A stretch of 64,000 nt of DNA from Photobacterium sp. Ph5 (GTDB taxonomy: Bacteria > Pseudomonadota > Gammaproteobacteria > Enterobacterales > Vibrionaceae), in the NCBI RefSeq assembly GCF_022129445.1, contig NZ_JADQAQ010000007.1, positions 62,001 through 126,000 of the forward strand, written 5' to 3'. The translations under genes were made by a program, and so were the position numbers. Within the stretch, counting starts at the first letter, position 1. Every line of letters starts with the position of its first letter. Below are positions 25,544 to 34,294 of the stretch, piece by piece. The notes under the pieces were generated by a model. That model made no database searches, was not told where the DNA came from, and was given only the letters and a program-made list of their open reading frames with translations.

Positions 25544-26761
25544 ATGATGAAAAAAAATAAACTAAAAGCCTTATCAAAAGGTATCGCGTTATCGTTAACA
25601 ATTTCTAGCTTCGCTTACGCTGAAGAAACGAAAGCACCTGTAAATGAAAGCCAAAGCTGGCAGAAAATTGAACAAAAATCCAAAGGTCAAACCGTCTACT
25701 TCAATGCATGGGGCGGCAGTCAAGAGATCAATGACTACCTAAAATGGGCTGATAAACAATTACAGAAAGATTACGGTGTAACGCTAAAACAAGTCAAAGT
25801 CACCGATATAGCTGAAACAACCCAGCGCCTACTGGCAGAAAAAACAGCGGGAAAAAATACCAACGGTGGGGTTGATTTAGTTTGGATCAATGGTGAAAAC
25901 TTCCGTTCAATGAAGCAACACCACCTCTTGTATGGTCCTTTTACTCAACAGTTACCCAGTTGGAAGTATGTTGATACTAAGCTACCTATTGATCAAGATT
26001 TCAGTGTACCGACAGAAGGGTATGAAGCGCCTTGGGGCGTTGGTCAGCTCGTCTTTATTTACGATACCAGTGTACTTAAACAGCCACCGCAAAGCTTTAA
26101 AGAGCTATTAGCATTAGCACAAAAGTACCCAGGTAAGATCAGCTACCCTCGCCCACCTGAGTTTCATGGTAGCAGTTTTTTAAAAGCAGCATTGCTAGAG
26201 CTCACTGATGATAAAAAAGCACTCTATCAGCCATTATCATTACCTGCCGAACAAACGCTATTTGATAACGTGACAGCACCGCTTTGGCACTATTTAGATC
26301 AGCTCCATAAAGTGGCATGGCGTGGTGGTAAACAGTTCCCAGCGGGCACTGCAGAAACCGTACAGCTGCTTGACGATCAGCAATTATTATTAGCTATCAC
26401 TTTTAATCCTAACGCCGCCTCAGCTGCAATTGAGAACGGTAATTTAACTGAAAATACGAAAACCTATGCCTTTAAGCAAGGGGCATTAACCAATATTCAC
26501 TTTTTAGCGATACCATGGAATGCATCAGCAAAAGAAGGGGCACTGGTTGCGATAAACTTTTTAATGAGCCCAGAAGCACAAGCGCGTAAATCAGACACCA
26601 AGGTTTGGGGCGATCCAACAGTGCTAAAAGCTGAAGCATTTAGCCAATTAGCTGAGCCTTATAAGAGCCAGTCTTTTGAGCTTTATCCATCTATTGCCGA
26701 ACCCAACCCTACATGGCTAATGGCCATTGAGCATGAATGGCAAAAGCGTTACGGACACTAA
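25544..26761 (+). CDS. ynjB: ABC transporter substrate-binding protein YnjB
   Basis: A 405-residue extracytoplasmic binding protein. The signal peptide ends about residue 26 (SFAYA-EE). VYFNAWGGSQEINDYLKWA, GGVDLVWINGENFRSMKQ and EAPWGVGQLVFIYDT match E. coli YnjB, a putative binding protein of the thiamine/spermidine type. In E. coli the permease ynjC and ATPase ynjD follow; here a terminator and a convergent gene remnant follow instead, so no transporter partner is present locally. Confidence 0.85.
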   Translation: MMKKNKLKALSKGIALSLTISSFAYAEETKAPVNESQSWQKIEQKSKGQTVYFNAWGGSQEINDYLKWADKQLQKDYGVTLKQVKVTDIAETTQRLLAEKTAGKNTNGGVDLVWINGENFRSMKQHHLLYGPFTQQLPSWKYVDTKLPIDQDFSVPTEGYEAPWGVGQLVFIYDTSVLKQPPQSFKELLALAQKYPGKISYPRPPEFHGSSFLKAALLELTDDKKALYQPLSLPAEQTLFDNVTAPLWHYLDQLHKVAWRGGKQFPAGTAETVQLLDDQQLLLAITFNPNAASAAIENGNLTENTKTYAFKQGALTNIHFLAIPWNASAKEGALVAINFLMSPEAQARKSDTKVWGDPTVLKAEAFSQLAEPYKSQSFELYPSIAEPNPTWLMAIEHEWQKRYGH

Positions 26762-26790
26762 GCTTTGTTATGTTGCTCTAACTGTTATTA

Positions 26791-26858
26791 AAACAGCCAG
26801 CCCATCACTGTGCTCTGCTCTTTCATCAGCAAGTTCAATGACACGCTGGCTATTTTTA
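26791..26858 (+). terminator. Probable terminator with a long loop after ynjB
   Basis: Arms AAAACAGCCAGC and GCTGGCTATTTTTATT, separated by about 40 bases. The downstream arm runs directly into a T-rich tract. Confidence 0.5.
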
Positions 26859-27134
26859 TTAAGCTTCTTCTAATTCGATTTGCGCGTTAGGCTCAAACTC
26901 TTTACTAATCATCCAACATGCTATCCATGCCGTAATAGGTGCAACAATAATCAACGATAAACTACCAATTAATGTTCGTGCAATTTCGGCTGCCACGACT
27001 TTCATGTTAATAATTTGCATCACATCGTTACCACGACTCGCAAACAACATAATCATTGTTAAAAAACTGCCTGAATAGGCTAACAATAAAGTGGTTGTCA
27101 TCGTACCAATCACCGCATTGCCAACTCGCTGTTT
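26859..27134 (-). pseudogene. C-terminal remnant of a YibE/F-family membrane protein
   Basis: The frame encodes RVGNAVIGTMTTTLLLAYSG followed by two hydrophobic segments, which is the conserved C-terminal part of YibE/F proteins, normally about 370-400 residues. An in-frame TAA at 27135-27137 lies just upstream, and the next 100 bp to punR contain no related sequence in any frame. Translation could begin only at an internal GTG (84 codons, to 27113) without a ribosome-binding site. I read it as a 5'-deleted gene. Confidence 0.7.
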
Positions 27135-27233
27135 TTATTGAATGCGAGCAACCTACATTGCATTTATTAAACAATTCTTACATCGCCACTTTTATTCTTT
27201 AAAGGTATTTATAATGGCATCAATATCACTTTA

Positions 27234-28136
27234 TTAACGCATCCATTCATGATGAAGCTGCTCACTGTCGCCTAAGTAATCGAGTAACCAACTGATAGCT
27301 GGGCTCAAAGTTTCTGTATTCCATGCTAAACAACAAGGACTCATTGAAGGCTTCACCGCGAGCTCTTTTTCCACCAGCTCTCCTGATTCAATTTTACTGA
27401 TCGCCATATGGCTAGGAACAACAGAAATGCCCAGCCCAGCTTGTAAACATTGAAATGCACTGTGCCAACTTGGCACCATGATCCGACGTTGGTTATCCAT
27501 TAGCCAAGTTGTTCGTTTAGGTAACGTTCGTGAGGTATCTTCTAAACAAATCGCAGGATATTGTGCTAATTCCGAAGGCTCTAACGGATGGGTTGCCATT
27601 GCTAAAGGATGGTCTGGCGATACCACAAACTTCCACGTCAACACGCCCATATCACGATAATCAAAACTGCCGCCAATTGGCACAGCAGCAGTAGCACCAA
27701 TGGCAATATCTGCCCGCCCATCAGCTAAGGCATCCCATACCCCATTAAACACTTCCATTGTCAGATGCAGCTCTACATCAGGGAAATGTAAATAGAAATC
27801 TCGAACAAGGGTATTTACTCGACTTTGGCGTACCACGGTATCAAGCGCAACAGAGACATTTTCTGACCAACCATTCGCTACCCGTTGGGTTTGATATTTA
27901 ATGGTATCCATCTGTTTAATAAGTTTGCGCGCTTCTTCGACAAAATACTCACCAGCCGGTGTCAATTTCACCTGCCTGTGTAATCGAACAAATAATTCGA
28001 CAGCTAATCGCTCTTCTATTAACCGAACTGTATAACTTATCGCACTGGGTACTTTATGTAATTCTTCAGCAGCAGCAGAGAAGCTGCCACGACGGGCTAC
28101 TACGTCAATAACTTGGAGATCGTTGTATGAAAACAT
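27234..28136 (-). CDS. punR: LysR-family regulator PunR (YdhB)
   Basis: A 300-residue LysR regulator. The helix-turn-helix is RRGSFSAAAEELHKVPSAIS, followed by an effector domain (VEVFNGVWDALADGRADIAIG; HSAFQCLQAGLGISVVPSH). It is divergent from a PunC-like transporter 105 bp away, the E. coli ydhB-ydhC arrangement in which PunR activates punC. Identification leans on that synteny as well as sequence. Confidence 0.82.
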   Translation of the reverse strand: MFSYNDLQVIDVVARRGSFSAAAEELHKVPSAISYTVRLIEERLAVELFVRLHRQVKLTPAGEYFVEEARKLIKQMDTIKYQTQRVANGWSENVSVALDTVVRQSRVNTLVRDFYLHFPDVELHLTMEVFNGVWDALADGRADIAIGATAAVPIGGSFDYRDMGVLTWKFVVSPDHPLAMATHPLEPSELAQYPAICLEDTSRTLPKRTTWLMDNQRRIMVPSWHSAFQCLQAGLGISVVPSHMAISKIESGELVEKELAVKPSMSPCCLAWNTETLSPAISWLLDYLGDSEQLHHEWMR

Positions 28137-28241
28137 ATCAAATCAAATTTTTTGAAAGCAATGTTGAAATATTAGCGTTTCACAGCGATTTAAACCAGTA
28201 TTACACTACACATATGTCATATAGATATAGTTATAATAAAA

Positions 28242-29462
28242 ATGAATAAACAACACGCTAAACCATCAAAAATCACCCTATTTTGGTTCGCTTGCTTAAG
28301 CATGCTGGGCTTTTTAGCCACAGATATGTATTTACCTGCGTTTGAAACGATTCGTGCCGACTTTGCTACAACCCAATCTCTTATCGGCCTTTCACTAAGT
28401 ATCTTTTTACTCGGTATGGCATTAGGCCAACTGATTTACGGCCCACTGTCTGATCGTATTGGACGAATTAAAGTACTACTTGGCGGTATTGCTCTATTTA
28501 GCCTTGGCTCTTTAGCCTCTGCTTTTGCGCCAAACATTGAAGTGTTCTTATTAGCACGTTTCGCTCAAGCATTAGGTGCATGTAGCGCAACGGTTATTTG
28601 GCAGGCAGTGGTTGTTGATCGTTACGAAGGTAAAACTTCTGAGCGTGTGTTCGCAACAATTATGCCGCTTGTCGCGTTATCTCCAGCATTAGCACCGTTA
28701 TTAGGCGCACTGCTTGAGCATCACGTTGGCTGGCGCAGCATCTTTATTGCATTAGTCGGTTTTGGTGCAGTTTTAGCAATGCTAACGCTTAAAGAAAAAG
28801 AAAGTGCTGCATTAGATAAAGAGCAAGAAAGCGTAACGGTTCAACTTCGTAAAGACTATAGCCAAATCCTACGCTCTAAAAAGTTCTGGGGTAACATGGT
28901 TATTTTCGCGGCGTGTTCTGCGGCATTCTTTGCTTACTTAACAGGTTCACCGTTTGTTATGTCTGCAATGGGTTATTCAGGTGCAGATATTGGTCTAAGC
29001 TACGCTCCACAAACAGTAGCATTTATTGTCGGTGGTTACGGTTGTCGTACGCTACTTAACCGTTACTCTGGTAAGCAGCTTCTACCTTGGATTTTAGCGC
29101 TATTTTTTGCAAGCGTAGCTGTCATGTTTGTTATCTCGGTAACTACCACAGTAACAACAATCTGGCCTATCCTGATCCCATTCTGCTTCCTAGCAGTAGC
29201 GAACGGTGCGATTTACCCGATTGTTATTAGCGCAGCACTGTCTGACTTTAAAAACTGTAGCGCAACCGCTGCAGGTCTACTTAACTTCATGCAAACCATG
29301 GTATGTTTTGCGGCAAGTGGTTTAGTTTCAGCATTCGCTGCACACGGTCTACTAACAGTAACAACTGGCATGTTCATTACCGGCTTTATTGCAATCTTTG
29401 GTTTTGTCCTAGTTACTCAAGCTCGTAAAGAAGCACAAGATGGTGAGCTACAAACAGCGTAA
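28242..29462 (+). CDS. punC: MFS transporter PunC (purine nucleoside; Bcr/CflA-like)
   Basis: A 406-residue 12-segment transporter of the DHA1 Bcr/CflA branch: ATDMYLPAFETIRADF at segment 1, GPLSDRIGRIKVLLGG in loop 2-3. In E. coli the orthologue YdhC/PunC takes up purine nucleosides and was earlier named a drug exporter. The punR gene next to it supports this role. Codon use from about residue 230 on is rich in optimal codons, suggesting good expression. Its own strong terminator follows. Confidence 0.85.
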   Translation: MNKQHAKPSKITLFWFACLSMLGFLATDMYLPAFETIRADFATTQSLIGLSLSIFLLGMALGQLIYGPLSDRIGRIKVLLGGIALFSLGSLASAFAPNIEVFLLARFAQALGACSATVIWQAVVVDRYEGKTSERVFATIMPLVALSPALAPLLGALLEHHVGWRSIFIALVGFGAVLAMLTLKEKESAALDKEQESVTVQLRKDYSQILRSKKFWGNMVIFAACSAAFFAYLTGSPFVMSAMGYSGADIGLSYAPQTVAFIVGGYGCRTLLNRYSGKQLLPWILALFFASVAVMFVISVTTTVTTIWPILIPFCFLAVANGAIYPIVISAALSDFKNCSATAAGLLNFMQTMVCFAASGLVSAFAAHGLLTVTTGMFITGFIAIFGFVLVTQARKEAQDGELQTA

Positions 29463-29492
29463 TATGCTTTAACCAATCTACATACTGGTTTA

Positions 29493-29529
29493 ACAAAAGG
29501 GGGAGCTGATAATTCAGCTCCCCCTTTTT
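29493..29529 (+). terminator. punC terminator
   Basis: AAAAGGGGGAGCTGA and a matching TCAGCTCCCCCTTTTT arm around AATA bases: the strongest terminator in the window, 30 bp after the punC stop. Confidence 0.92.
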
Positions 29530-29601
29530 GTTTCCAATCTATTCAACTTGATCGCCCACCTCTGCTAGACATGAAGTAACTCGCAAAATACAGAGATTAC
29601 A

Positions 29602-29718
29602 ATGAAATATCAGAATAAAAGCGTATATAACGGCAGATTTTCACAAGCCGATGATTGCATGATATTAGATTTAACATTAGACGGTGATATGACATTCATT
29701 CAGGCGCCAATCTATTGA
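29602..29718 (+). CDS. Possible 38-residue small protein
   Basis: A short frame starting MKYQNKSVYNGRF and ending TFIQAPIY. The upstream GAGA is a weak ribosome-binding site. It is acidic, with no membrane segment. It lies in a 270-bp gap after the punC terminator and just before another small gene. Only the clean frame and position support it; it may be chance. Confidence 0.25.
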   Translation: MKYQNKSVYNGRFSQADDCMILDLTLDGDMTFIQAPIY

Positions 29719-29736
29719 GCGACTAAGGTTTTTCAA

Positions 29737-29967
29737 ATGCTAGATACGTACATCTCTTACATCAAAATATTAGCGACAGACTTTACGAAATATTTTCTCG
29801 CTACAGTATTAGTGATCGGTATAAAAGGTGAATTATTCAATATCGGCTTGCGAATTTGGTCAGACAACCAGATGTCGTTTTATGAAGATGGTTTGTGGCA
29901 AATCACTTTGATCTTATCGTTCTTGATTACTTGTTGTGTGATGATACATAAGTATGCTCCCGAGTAA
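29737..29967 (+). CDS. Small membrane protein of unknown function
   Basis: A 76-residue protein with two hydrophobic segments (FLATVLVIGIKGELFNIGL and LWQITLILSFLITCCVMIH). The ATG follows AAGG at a 9-base distance. Its stop is 20 bp from the convergent GTPase gene. I do not recognise the family. Confidence 0.5.
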   Translation: MLDTYISYIKILATDFTKYFLATVLVIGIKGELFNIGLRIWSDNQMSFYEDGLWQITLILSFLITCCVMIHKYAPE

Positions 29968-29987
29968 CGGTGCTATATACGATTTCG

Positions 29988-31019
29988 TTAATCATCCACG
30001 TCATTAACAATTAAACAATCTAAAAGCTTGCCTTCCAATACATCATCTAATGTATCTGCGATAATTTCGACACGGCTTTCAGCACACTCATCAAGCTCAA
30101 CTTCTGTGATTCCATCTGCCGTTTTGTTATAACCAAAGATCCCATCAGAAGTGATAAACACTGCCTTCATTCGCTCAACATTCAATGTTTGAAAGAGCTG
30201 ATGTAATGATTGACGTTCAAAGACTTTTTCAGATGCAAAACGCCAGCCAATACTTTTGAAACCTTCACCTTGGTTAGTGGCTTTTATCACGCCACTTTCA
30301 GGTATCAGTTCTTCCGATAGCGCTTCTTCAGATACACTTGTCTGCCTATCACGATGGAGATAAGACGGCGGTAATACTTCTATACCGGTTTCACCATCAA
30401 ACTCATTAAATGGGATCACACCATGTTTAGCAAAAATCACTTTCGTTTTTAGGCTAGCAACTTGCGCGACAAAAGCTTTTAACTTTTCTTTATCCTCAGC
30501 TTGATAAAGATCGGTCTTATTTCCTACCACCGTATCGGCAATCGCAATCTGTTGTCTAAAGGTGTCATGTGAGGTGTAGCGAGGATCGGATAACTTTCTT
30601 GCATCCACTAATGTGATATTTTTCTGTAACGATAGGACATCACGATAATATTCAGTAGAAAGCACTTGCATCACTTCTTTAGGATGACCAAGCCCTGTGG
30701 GTTCGATGAACAAACGATCAGGCTTTGCTTCTGAAAGTAATTGATTAAGCGCAATCTGCATTGGTAAACCAGCGGTACAACACATACAGCCGCCGGGTAC
30801 TTCCTTAATAAAAATCTGTTGCTCGTTACCGCTTTGACCTTGCAGCAAACTACCATCGACACCAATTGCACCAAACTCATTAACCAGCACAGCCCAACGT
30901 TCGTTATCAGGTTTGCTTTTCATTAAGTGAAGAATAGCTGAGGTTTTCCCGACCCCAAGAAACCCAGTAATAATGTTGGTTGGCACTCCTAAAATTGGCG
31001 ATGATACCTTAAAGCTCAT
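29988..31019 (-). CDS. COG0523 (CobW/YjiA/ZigA-like) metallochaperone GTPase
   Basis: A 343-residue GTPase: Walker A GFLGVGKTS, the family metal-binding motif GGCMCC, Walker B-like LFIEPTGLGHP, NKTD base recognition, and a C-terminal CobW_C domain. The start MSFKVSS follows a perfect AGGAGG; a longer frame 16 codons upstream has none. It overlaps the gamma-carbonic-anhydrase gene by 11 bp. Members cotranscribed with gamma-CA paralogues behind a Zur site are zinc-starvation chaperones, which I infer here. Confidence 0.88.
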   Translation of the reverse strand: MSFKVSSPILGVPTNIITGFLGVGKTSAILHLMKSKPDNERWAVLVNEFGAIGVDGSLLQGQSGNEQQIFIKEVPGGCMCCTAGLPMQIALNQLLSEAKPDRLFIEPTGLGHPKEVMQVLSTEYYRDVLSLQKNITLVDARKLSDPRYTSHDTFRQQIAIADTVVGNKTDLYQAEDKEKLKAFVAQVASLKTKVIFAKHGVIPFNEFDGETGIEVLPPSYLHRDRQTSVSEEALSEELIPESGVIKATNQGEGFKSIGWRFASEKVFERQSLHQLFQTLNVERMKAVFITSDGIFGYNKTADGITEVELDECAESRVEIIADTLDDVLEGKLLDCLIVNDVDD

Positions 31020-31569
31020 TAGCAATCCTCCTGTATCCCTGAACCAGTTCGTGGTTAGCAGATACAACCGATTCAGAAAAAGCGGAATATTCAGGTGGGA
31101 CTTTTGAAATACTATTTAAGTCAAAACCTGCACCAATATTGGTCATTGGCGGGACGTGAAAGTTTTCAGGCAGATCTAATCCATCTACAACGCAGTTATG
31201 TCGGATCACACACCCTTTACCAATAACGGCGTTAAATACCACTGAGTTGAAACCAATAAACACATCATCACTAACCTCACACGGCCCATGAATGATTGAC
31301 CGGTGAGCAATAGAAGAACGTTCACCAATAGTAACTGCAGCCCCCGCTTTTGAGTGAATAACTACACCATCTTGAATATTAGTATCGCGTTTAATCACAA
31401 TTGCATCCATTTCACCCAGCTCATTCACTTCATCAGCACGTATTACTGCATAAGGCCCAATGAAAACGTTATCTTCTACAATCACTTTGCCACAAATAAT
31501 CGCAGTAGGATCAATAAACGCAGTTTCAGATATCGTTGGCATATGCCCTGTTGGGTTTCTTCTTAGCAT
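31009..31569 (-). CDS. Gamma-carbonic-anhydrase-like left-handed beta-helix protein
   Basis: A 186-residue hexapeptide-repeat protein: IDPTAIICGKVIVEDNVFIG, PYAVIRADEV, DGVVIHSKAG, IAHRSIIHGPCEV, CVIRHNCVVDGL. Three His residues in the HSKA, AHRS and RHNC positions are the metal ligands of the Cam/CaiE/PaaY family. ATG behind AGAGAAAAAGAG. It is the first gene of a two-gene unit with the COG0523 GTPase; duplicated gamma-CA genes in that setting are thought to stand in for zinc enzymes during zinc shortage. Confidence 0.85.
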   Translation of the reverse strand: MLRRNPTGHMPTISETAFIDPTAIICGKVIVEDNVFIGPYAVIRADEVNELGEMDAIVIKRDTNIQDGVVIHSKAGAAVTIGERSSIAHRSIIHGPCEVSDDVFIGFNSVVFNAVIGKGCVIRHNCVVDGLDLPENFHVPPMTNIGAGFDLNSISKVPPEYSAFSESVVSANHELVQGYRRIANEL

Positions 31570-31681
31570 CTCTTTTTCTCTTCACTATTCGCGCAATCAC
31601 CCGCAACTTTTAATGACCACTTACCTTCCAGAAAAATCGCATAGGGAAATGGTTCAGTCACAACTAACGCAGTAAATCAAA

Positions 31682-31713
31682 CATTATTGTTATGTTATAA
31701 CATAACAATAATG
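31682..31713. promoter_or_regulatory. Perfect 32-bp palindrome, candidate double Zur operator
   Basis: Every base pairs across the centre at 31697/31698. It contains TGTTATAACATAACA, one mismatch from the gamma-proteobacterial Zur core TGTTATANTATAACA, and by symmetry a second overlapping copy on the other strand. It lies 113 bp before the gamma-CA start, upstream of a gene pair typical of Zur regulons. Confidence 0.65.
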
Positions 31714-31821
31714 GGTTATCTAGATGCTATCTGTACATAAAGAAATATGGTATTTGCTCGTACTCAACAATTATTATTTTCTATATTCTCATTTTTCACC
31801 ACTCCTATCTCCACCATCATA

Positions 31822-31839
31822 ATTTGAATAATTACCCAA
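31822..31839. promoter_or_regulatory. Possible ArgR box
   Basis: ATTTGAATAATTACCCAA matches the left half of the ARG-box consensus AATGAATAATTATTCATT; the right half is poor. Placed 220 bp before artP. Weak. Confidence 0.25.
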
Positions 31840-32058
31840 CTAGAGTTCTTCTTAAAAAACACACCCTTTAGTTAGTTGTTAACATGCTATTACAGCATTT
31901 ATCTCCATCTACATTTAAACGTTAACCCTAGGTTTTAATTAGAATATAAAACCAACAAAAGACTAAAAATTAAACAATTAATTAACAAATAAAATTATTT
32001 TTACTTTTTTATTGCATAGAATACCAACTTGAGTAATATAAAACACAAGTGAGAACAA

Positions 32059-32802
32059 ATGCAGAATAAGCGCATGGGTATTCAAATAAAAGGCGTTGAT
32101 AAATTCTATGGTAAGCATCAGGTTTTACACGATGTAACCTTCGAATGTAATAAAGGTGAAACTCTGGTTTTACTTGGTCCAAGTGGTGCAGGTAAAAGCT
32201 CTTTACTACGGGTATTAAACCTATTAGAAGATGCTTCTGCTGGTGAGCTAAGCATTGCAGAAAATTATTTTGATTTTAAAAAAACAATCGTTGAAAAAGA
32301 TGGCTTAAAACTGCGTCGTAAAGTTGGCATGGTATTCCAACAATACAATTTGTGGCCCCACAAAACCGTGTTGGAGAACTTAATAGAAGCACCTGTAAAA
32401 GTGCTCGGTGTCGATAAAGCTCAAGCGAAAAAAGAAGCGTTAGAGCATTTATCAAAATTACAGTTAGCAGATAAAGCCAATGCATGGCCTTTGCAACTGT
32501 CTGGCGGTCAACAACAACGTGTTGCAATTGCACGTGCGTTAATGATGAAGCCTGAAGTGTTGTTATTTGATGAGCCTACTGCGGCGCTTGATCCTGAGAT
32601 CACAAGCCAAATTGTACAGATCATCAAAACATTAAGCGGCACAGGCATTACCCAAGTTGTGGTTACCCACGAAGTGGATTTTGCAAAGAAAATCGCCAGC
32701 CATGTGCTTTACATGGAAAACGGCAAAATTATTGAACACGGCAGTAACGAGGCGTTTAGTCACCCTAAAACCTCACAATTTGCTGACTATTTAAAACATT
32801 AA
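32059..32802 (+). CDS. artP: Arginine ABC transporter ATP-binding protein ArtP
   Basis: A 247-residue ABC ATPase. [71 protein letters not shown] and the switch VVTHEVDF are near-identical to E. coli ArtP. It heads artP-artI-artQ-artM, the enteric gene order, and provides the energy for arginine import. Confidence 0.93.
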   Translation: MQNKRMGIQIKGVDKFYGKHQVLHDVTFECNKGETLVLLGPSGAGKSSLLRVLNLLEDASAGELSIAENYFDFKKTIVEKDGLKLRRKVGMVFQQYNLWPHKTVLENLIEAPVKVLGVDKAQAKKEALEHLSKLQLADKANAWPLQLSGGQQQRVAIARALMMKPEVLLFDEPTAALDPEITSQIVQIIKTLSGTGITQVVVTHEVDFAKKIASHVLYMENGKIIEHGSNEAFSHPKTSQFADYLKH

Positions 32803-32854
32803 CGAATTATATCTCTCTATATATTCGTTCGTAAAAGACGCATGGAGTATCGCG

Positions 32855-33583
32855 ATGAATAAAATTTTATTAGCTAGCATTATCGGTCTGGTTTCTTCTC
32901 AAGCTATGGCGCAAGAGATTAAGTTTGCAATGGAAGCAACATACGCCCCTTTTGAATATATGGATGAGAATAATCAAATCCAAGGCTTTGACGTTGATGT
33001 TGCTAAAGCCCTATGTAAAGAGATGGATGCTACCTGTACTTTTCATAACCAATCTTTCGATAGCCTAATTCCTGCTCTTAAATTCAAACGATACGATGCC
33101 GCTATTTCGGCAATGGACATTACTGAAGCACGTCAACAACAAGTGAGCTTTAGCCAACCTTATTACGATAACGCTGCTGGCTTTATTTCTATAAAAGGTA
33201 AAGTAACCGATGTTGCCGCCCTTAAAGGTAAACGTGTTGGGGTACAAAATGGTTCTACTCACCAGAGCTATTTAACCGATCAAATGTCAGGTGTGACTGC
33301 GGTTCCTTATACCAGTTACCAAGATGCCTTTATTGATATGAAAAATGGCCGTATTGATTCGGTATTTGGTGATACTGCGGTTATCGCAGAATGGCTGAAA
33401 AAAGATGACAACCTCGCGTATGTCGGTAAGCCAGTGACTAACCCTAAATACTTCGGTAACGGTTTTGGTATCGGGGTAAATAAAAACAACCAAGAATTGG
33501 TTACACAGTTGAATACGGCACTCGCTAAAATTAAGCAAGATGGTCAGTATCAAGTTATTTTTGATAAGTACTTTGGTAAGTAA
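32855..33583 (+). CDS. artI: Arginine-binding periplasmic protein (ArtI/ArtJ)
   Basis: A 242-residue family 3 solute-binding protein. The signal peptide ends SQAMA-QE. EIKFAMEATYAPFEYMDENN, IQGFDVDVAKALCKEM and RYDAAISAMDITEARQQQVSF are typical of the lysine/arginine/ornithine group. GGAG precedes the ATG. It sits 52 bp after artP. Confidence 0.92.
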   Translation: MNKILLASIIGLVSSQAMAQEIKFAMEATYAPFEYMDENNQIQGFDVDVAKALCKEMDATCTFHNQSFDSLIPALKFKRYDAAISAMDITEARQQQVSFSQPYYDNAAGFISIKGKVTDVAALKGKRVGVQNGSTHQSYLTDQMSGVTAVPYTSYQDAFIDMKNGRIDSVFGDTAVIAEWLKKDDNLAYVGKPVTNPKYFGNGFGIGVNKNNQELVTQLNTALAKIKQDGQYQVIFDKYFGK

Positions 33584-33586
33584 ATT

Positions 33587-34294
33587 ATGATGTTATCGGG
33601 ATATTCTCTTTCCCTGTTAGAAGCTAGCTGGATGACAGTCCAGCTCGCTTTTACCAGTTTAGCGGTTGGATTGGTGCTGGCTATGTTGTTTGCTGGCGGT
33701 GAGATGTCTCGATTTCGCTTCGTGGCATGGCCAACGACAGCCTTAGTAACCATATTACGCGGCTTACCTGAACTACTGATTGTTTTATTCATCTTTTTTG
33801 GTTCAGGTCAGATTTTATTTTATATCACCGGTGATTATATCGAGATCAGTCCTTTTCTTTCAGGTGTTATTGCGCTTTCACTGATTTTTGCCTCTTATGC
33901 AGCGCAAACTATCCGTGGTGCCATTAAAGCTGTGCCTAAAGGACAAAGAGAAGCAGCCAGTGCACTTGGGATCAGCAAAACAAGAACATTTGTCGCTATT
34001 ATTATGCCACAAGCGATCCGTCATGCATTGCCGGGGTTAACTAACCAATGGTTAGTGTTATTAAAAGATACGGCATTGGTATCGCTCATCGGTGTGACAG
34101 ATCTTCTAAAACAAGCGCAGTTAAGCTCTGCAGCGACGCATGAAAGTTTTACCTGGTATGCAACAGCTGCGGCAGTGTATTTAGTGATCACTCTAATTAC
34201 TCAACAAATTATTAAACGGATTGATGCGAAATATAGCGCTCAAGAAGGTTCAAGCAACAACAAAAAAACGGTTGTTGAAGGAGCGATGGCATGA
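33587..34294 (+). CDS. artQ: Arginine ABC transporter permease ArtQ
   Basis: A 235-residue HisM/GlnP-type permease with about five membrane segments and the EAA loop ([20 protein letters not shown]). [17 protein letters not shown] matches ArtQ. It starts 3 bp after artI and overlaps artM by 4 bp. Confidence 0.92.
   Translation: MMLSGYSLSLLEASWMTVQLAFTSLAVGLVLAMLFAGGEMSRFRFVAWPTTALVTILRGLPELLIVLFIFFGSGQILFYITGDYIEISPFLSGVIALSLIFASYAAQTIRGAIKAVPKGQREAASALGISKTRTFVAIIMPQAIRHALPGLTNQWLVLLKDTALVSLIGVTDLLKQAQLSSAATHESFTWYATAAAVYLVITLITQQIIKRIDAKYSAQEGSSNNKKTVVEGAMA

Larger units (their letters stand above)
31570..32058. other. Divergent region gamma-CA / artP
   Basis: 489 bp, AT-rich. It contains the 32-bp palindrome (31682-31713), a weak ArgR-like half site (31822-31839), and the motif TGTTAACATG (31877-31886) that also occurs upstream of aapJ. 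No small gene is evident. Confidence 0.6.

Noticed and set aside
26859-27113. Independent small membrane protein of 84 residues
   Set aside because: Its sequence is the conserved tail of YibE/F proteins and reading continues upstream to a stop without a start signal, so a remnant is the better reading.
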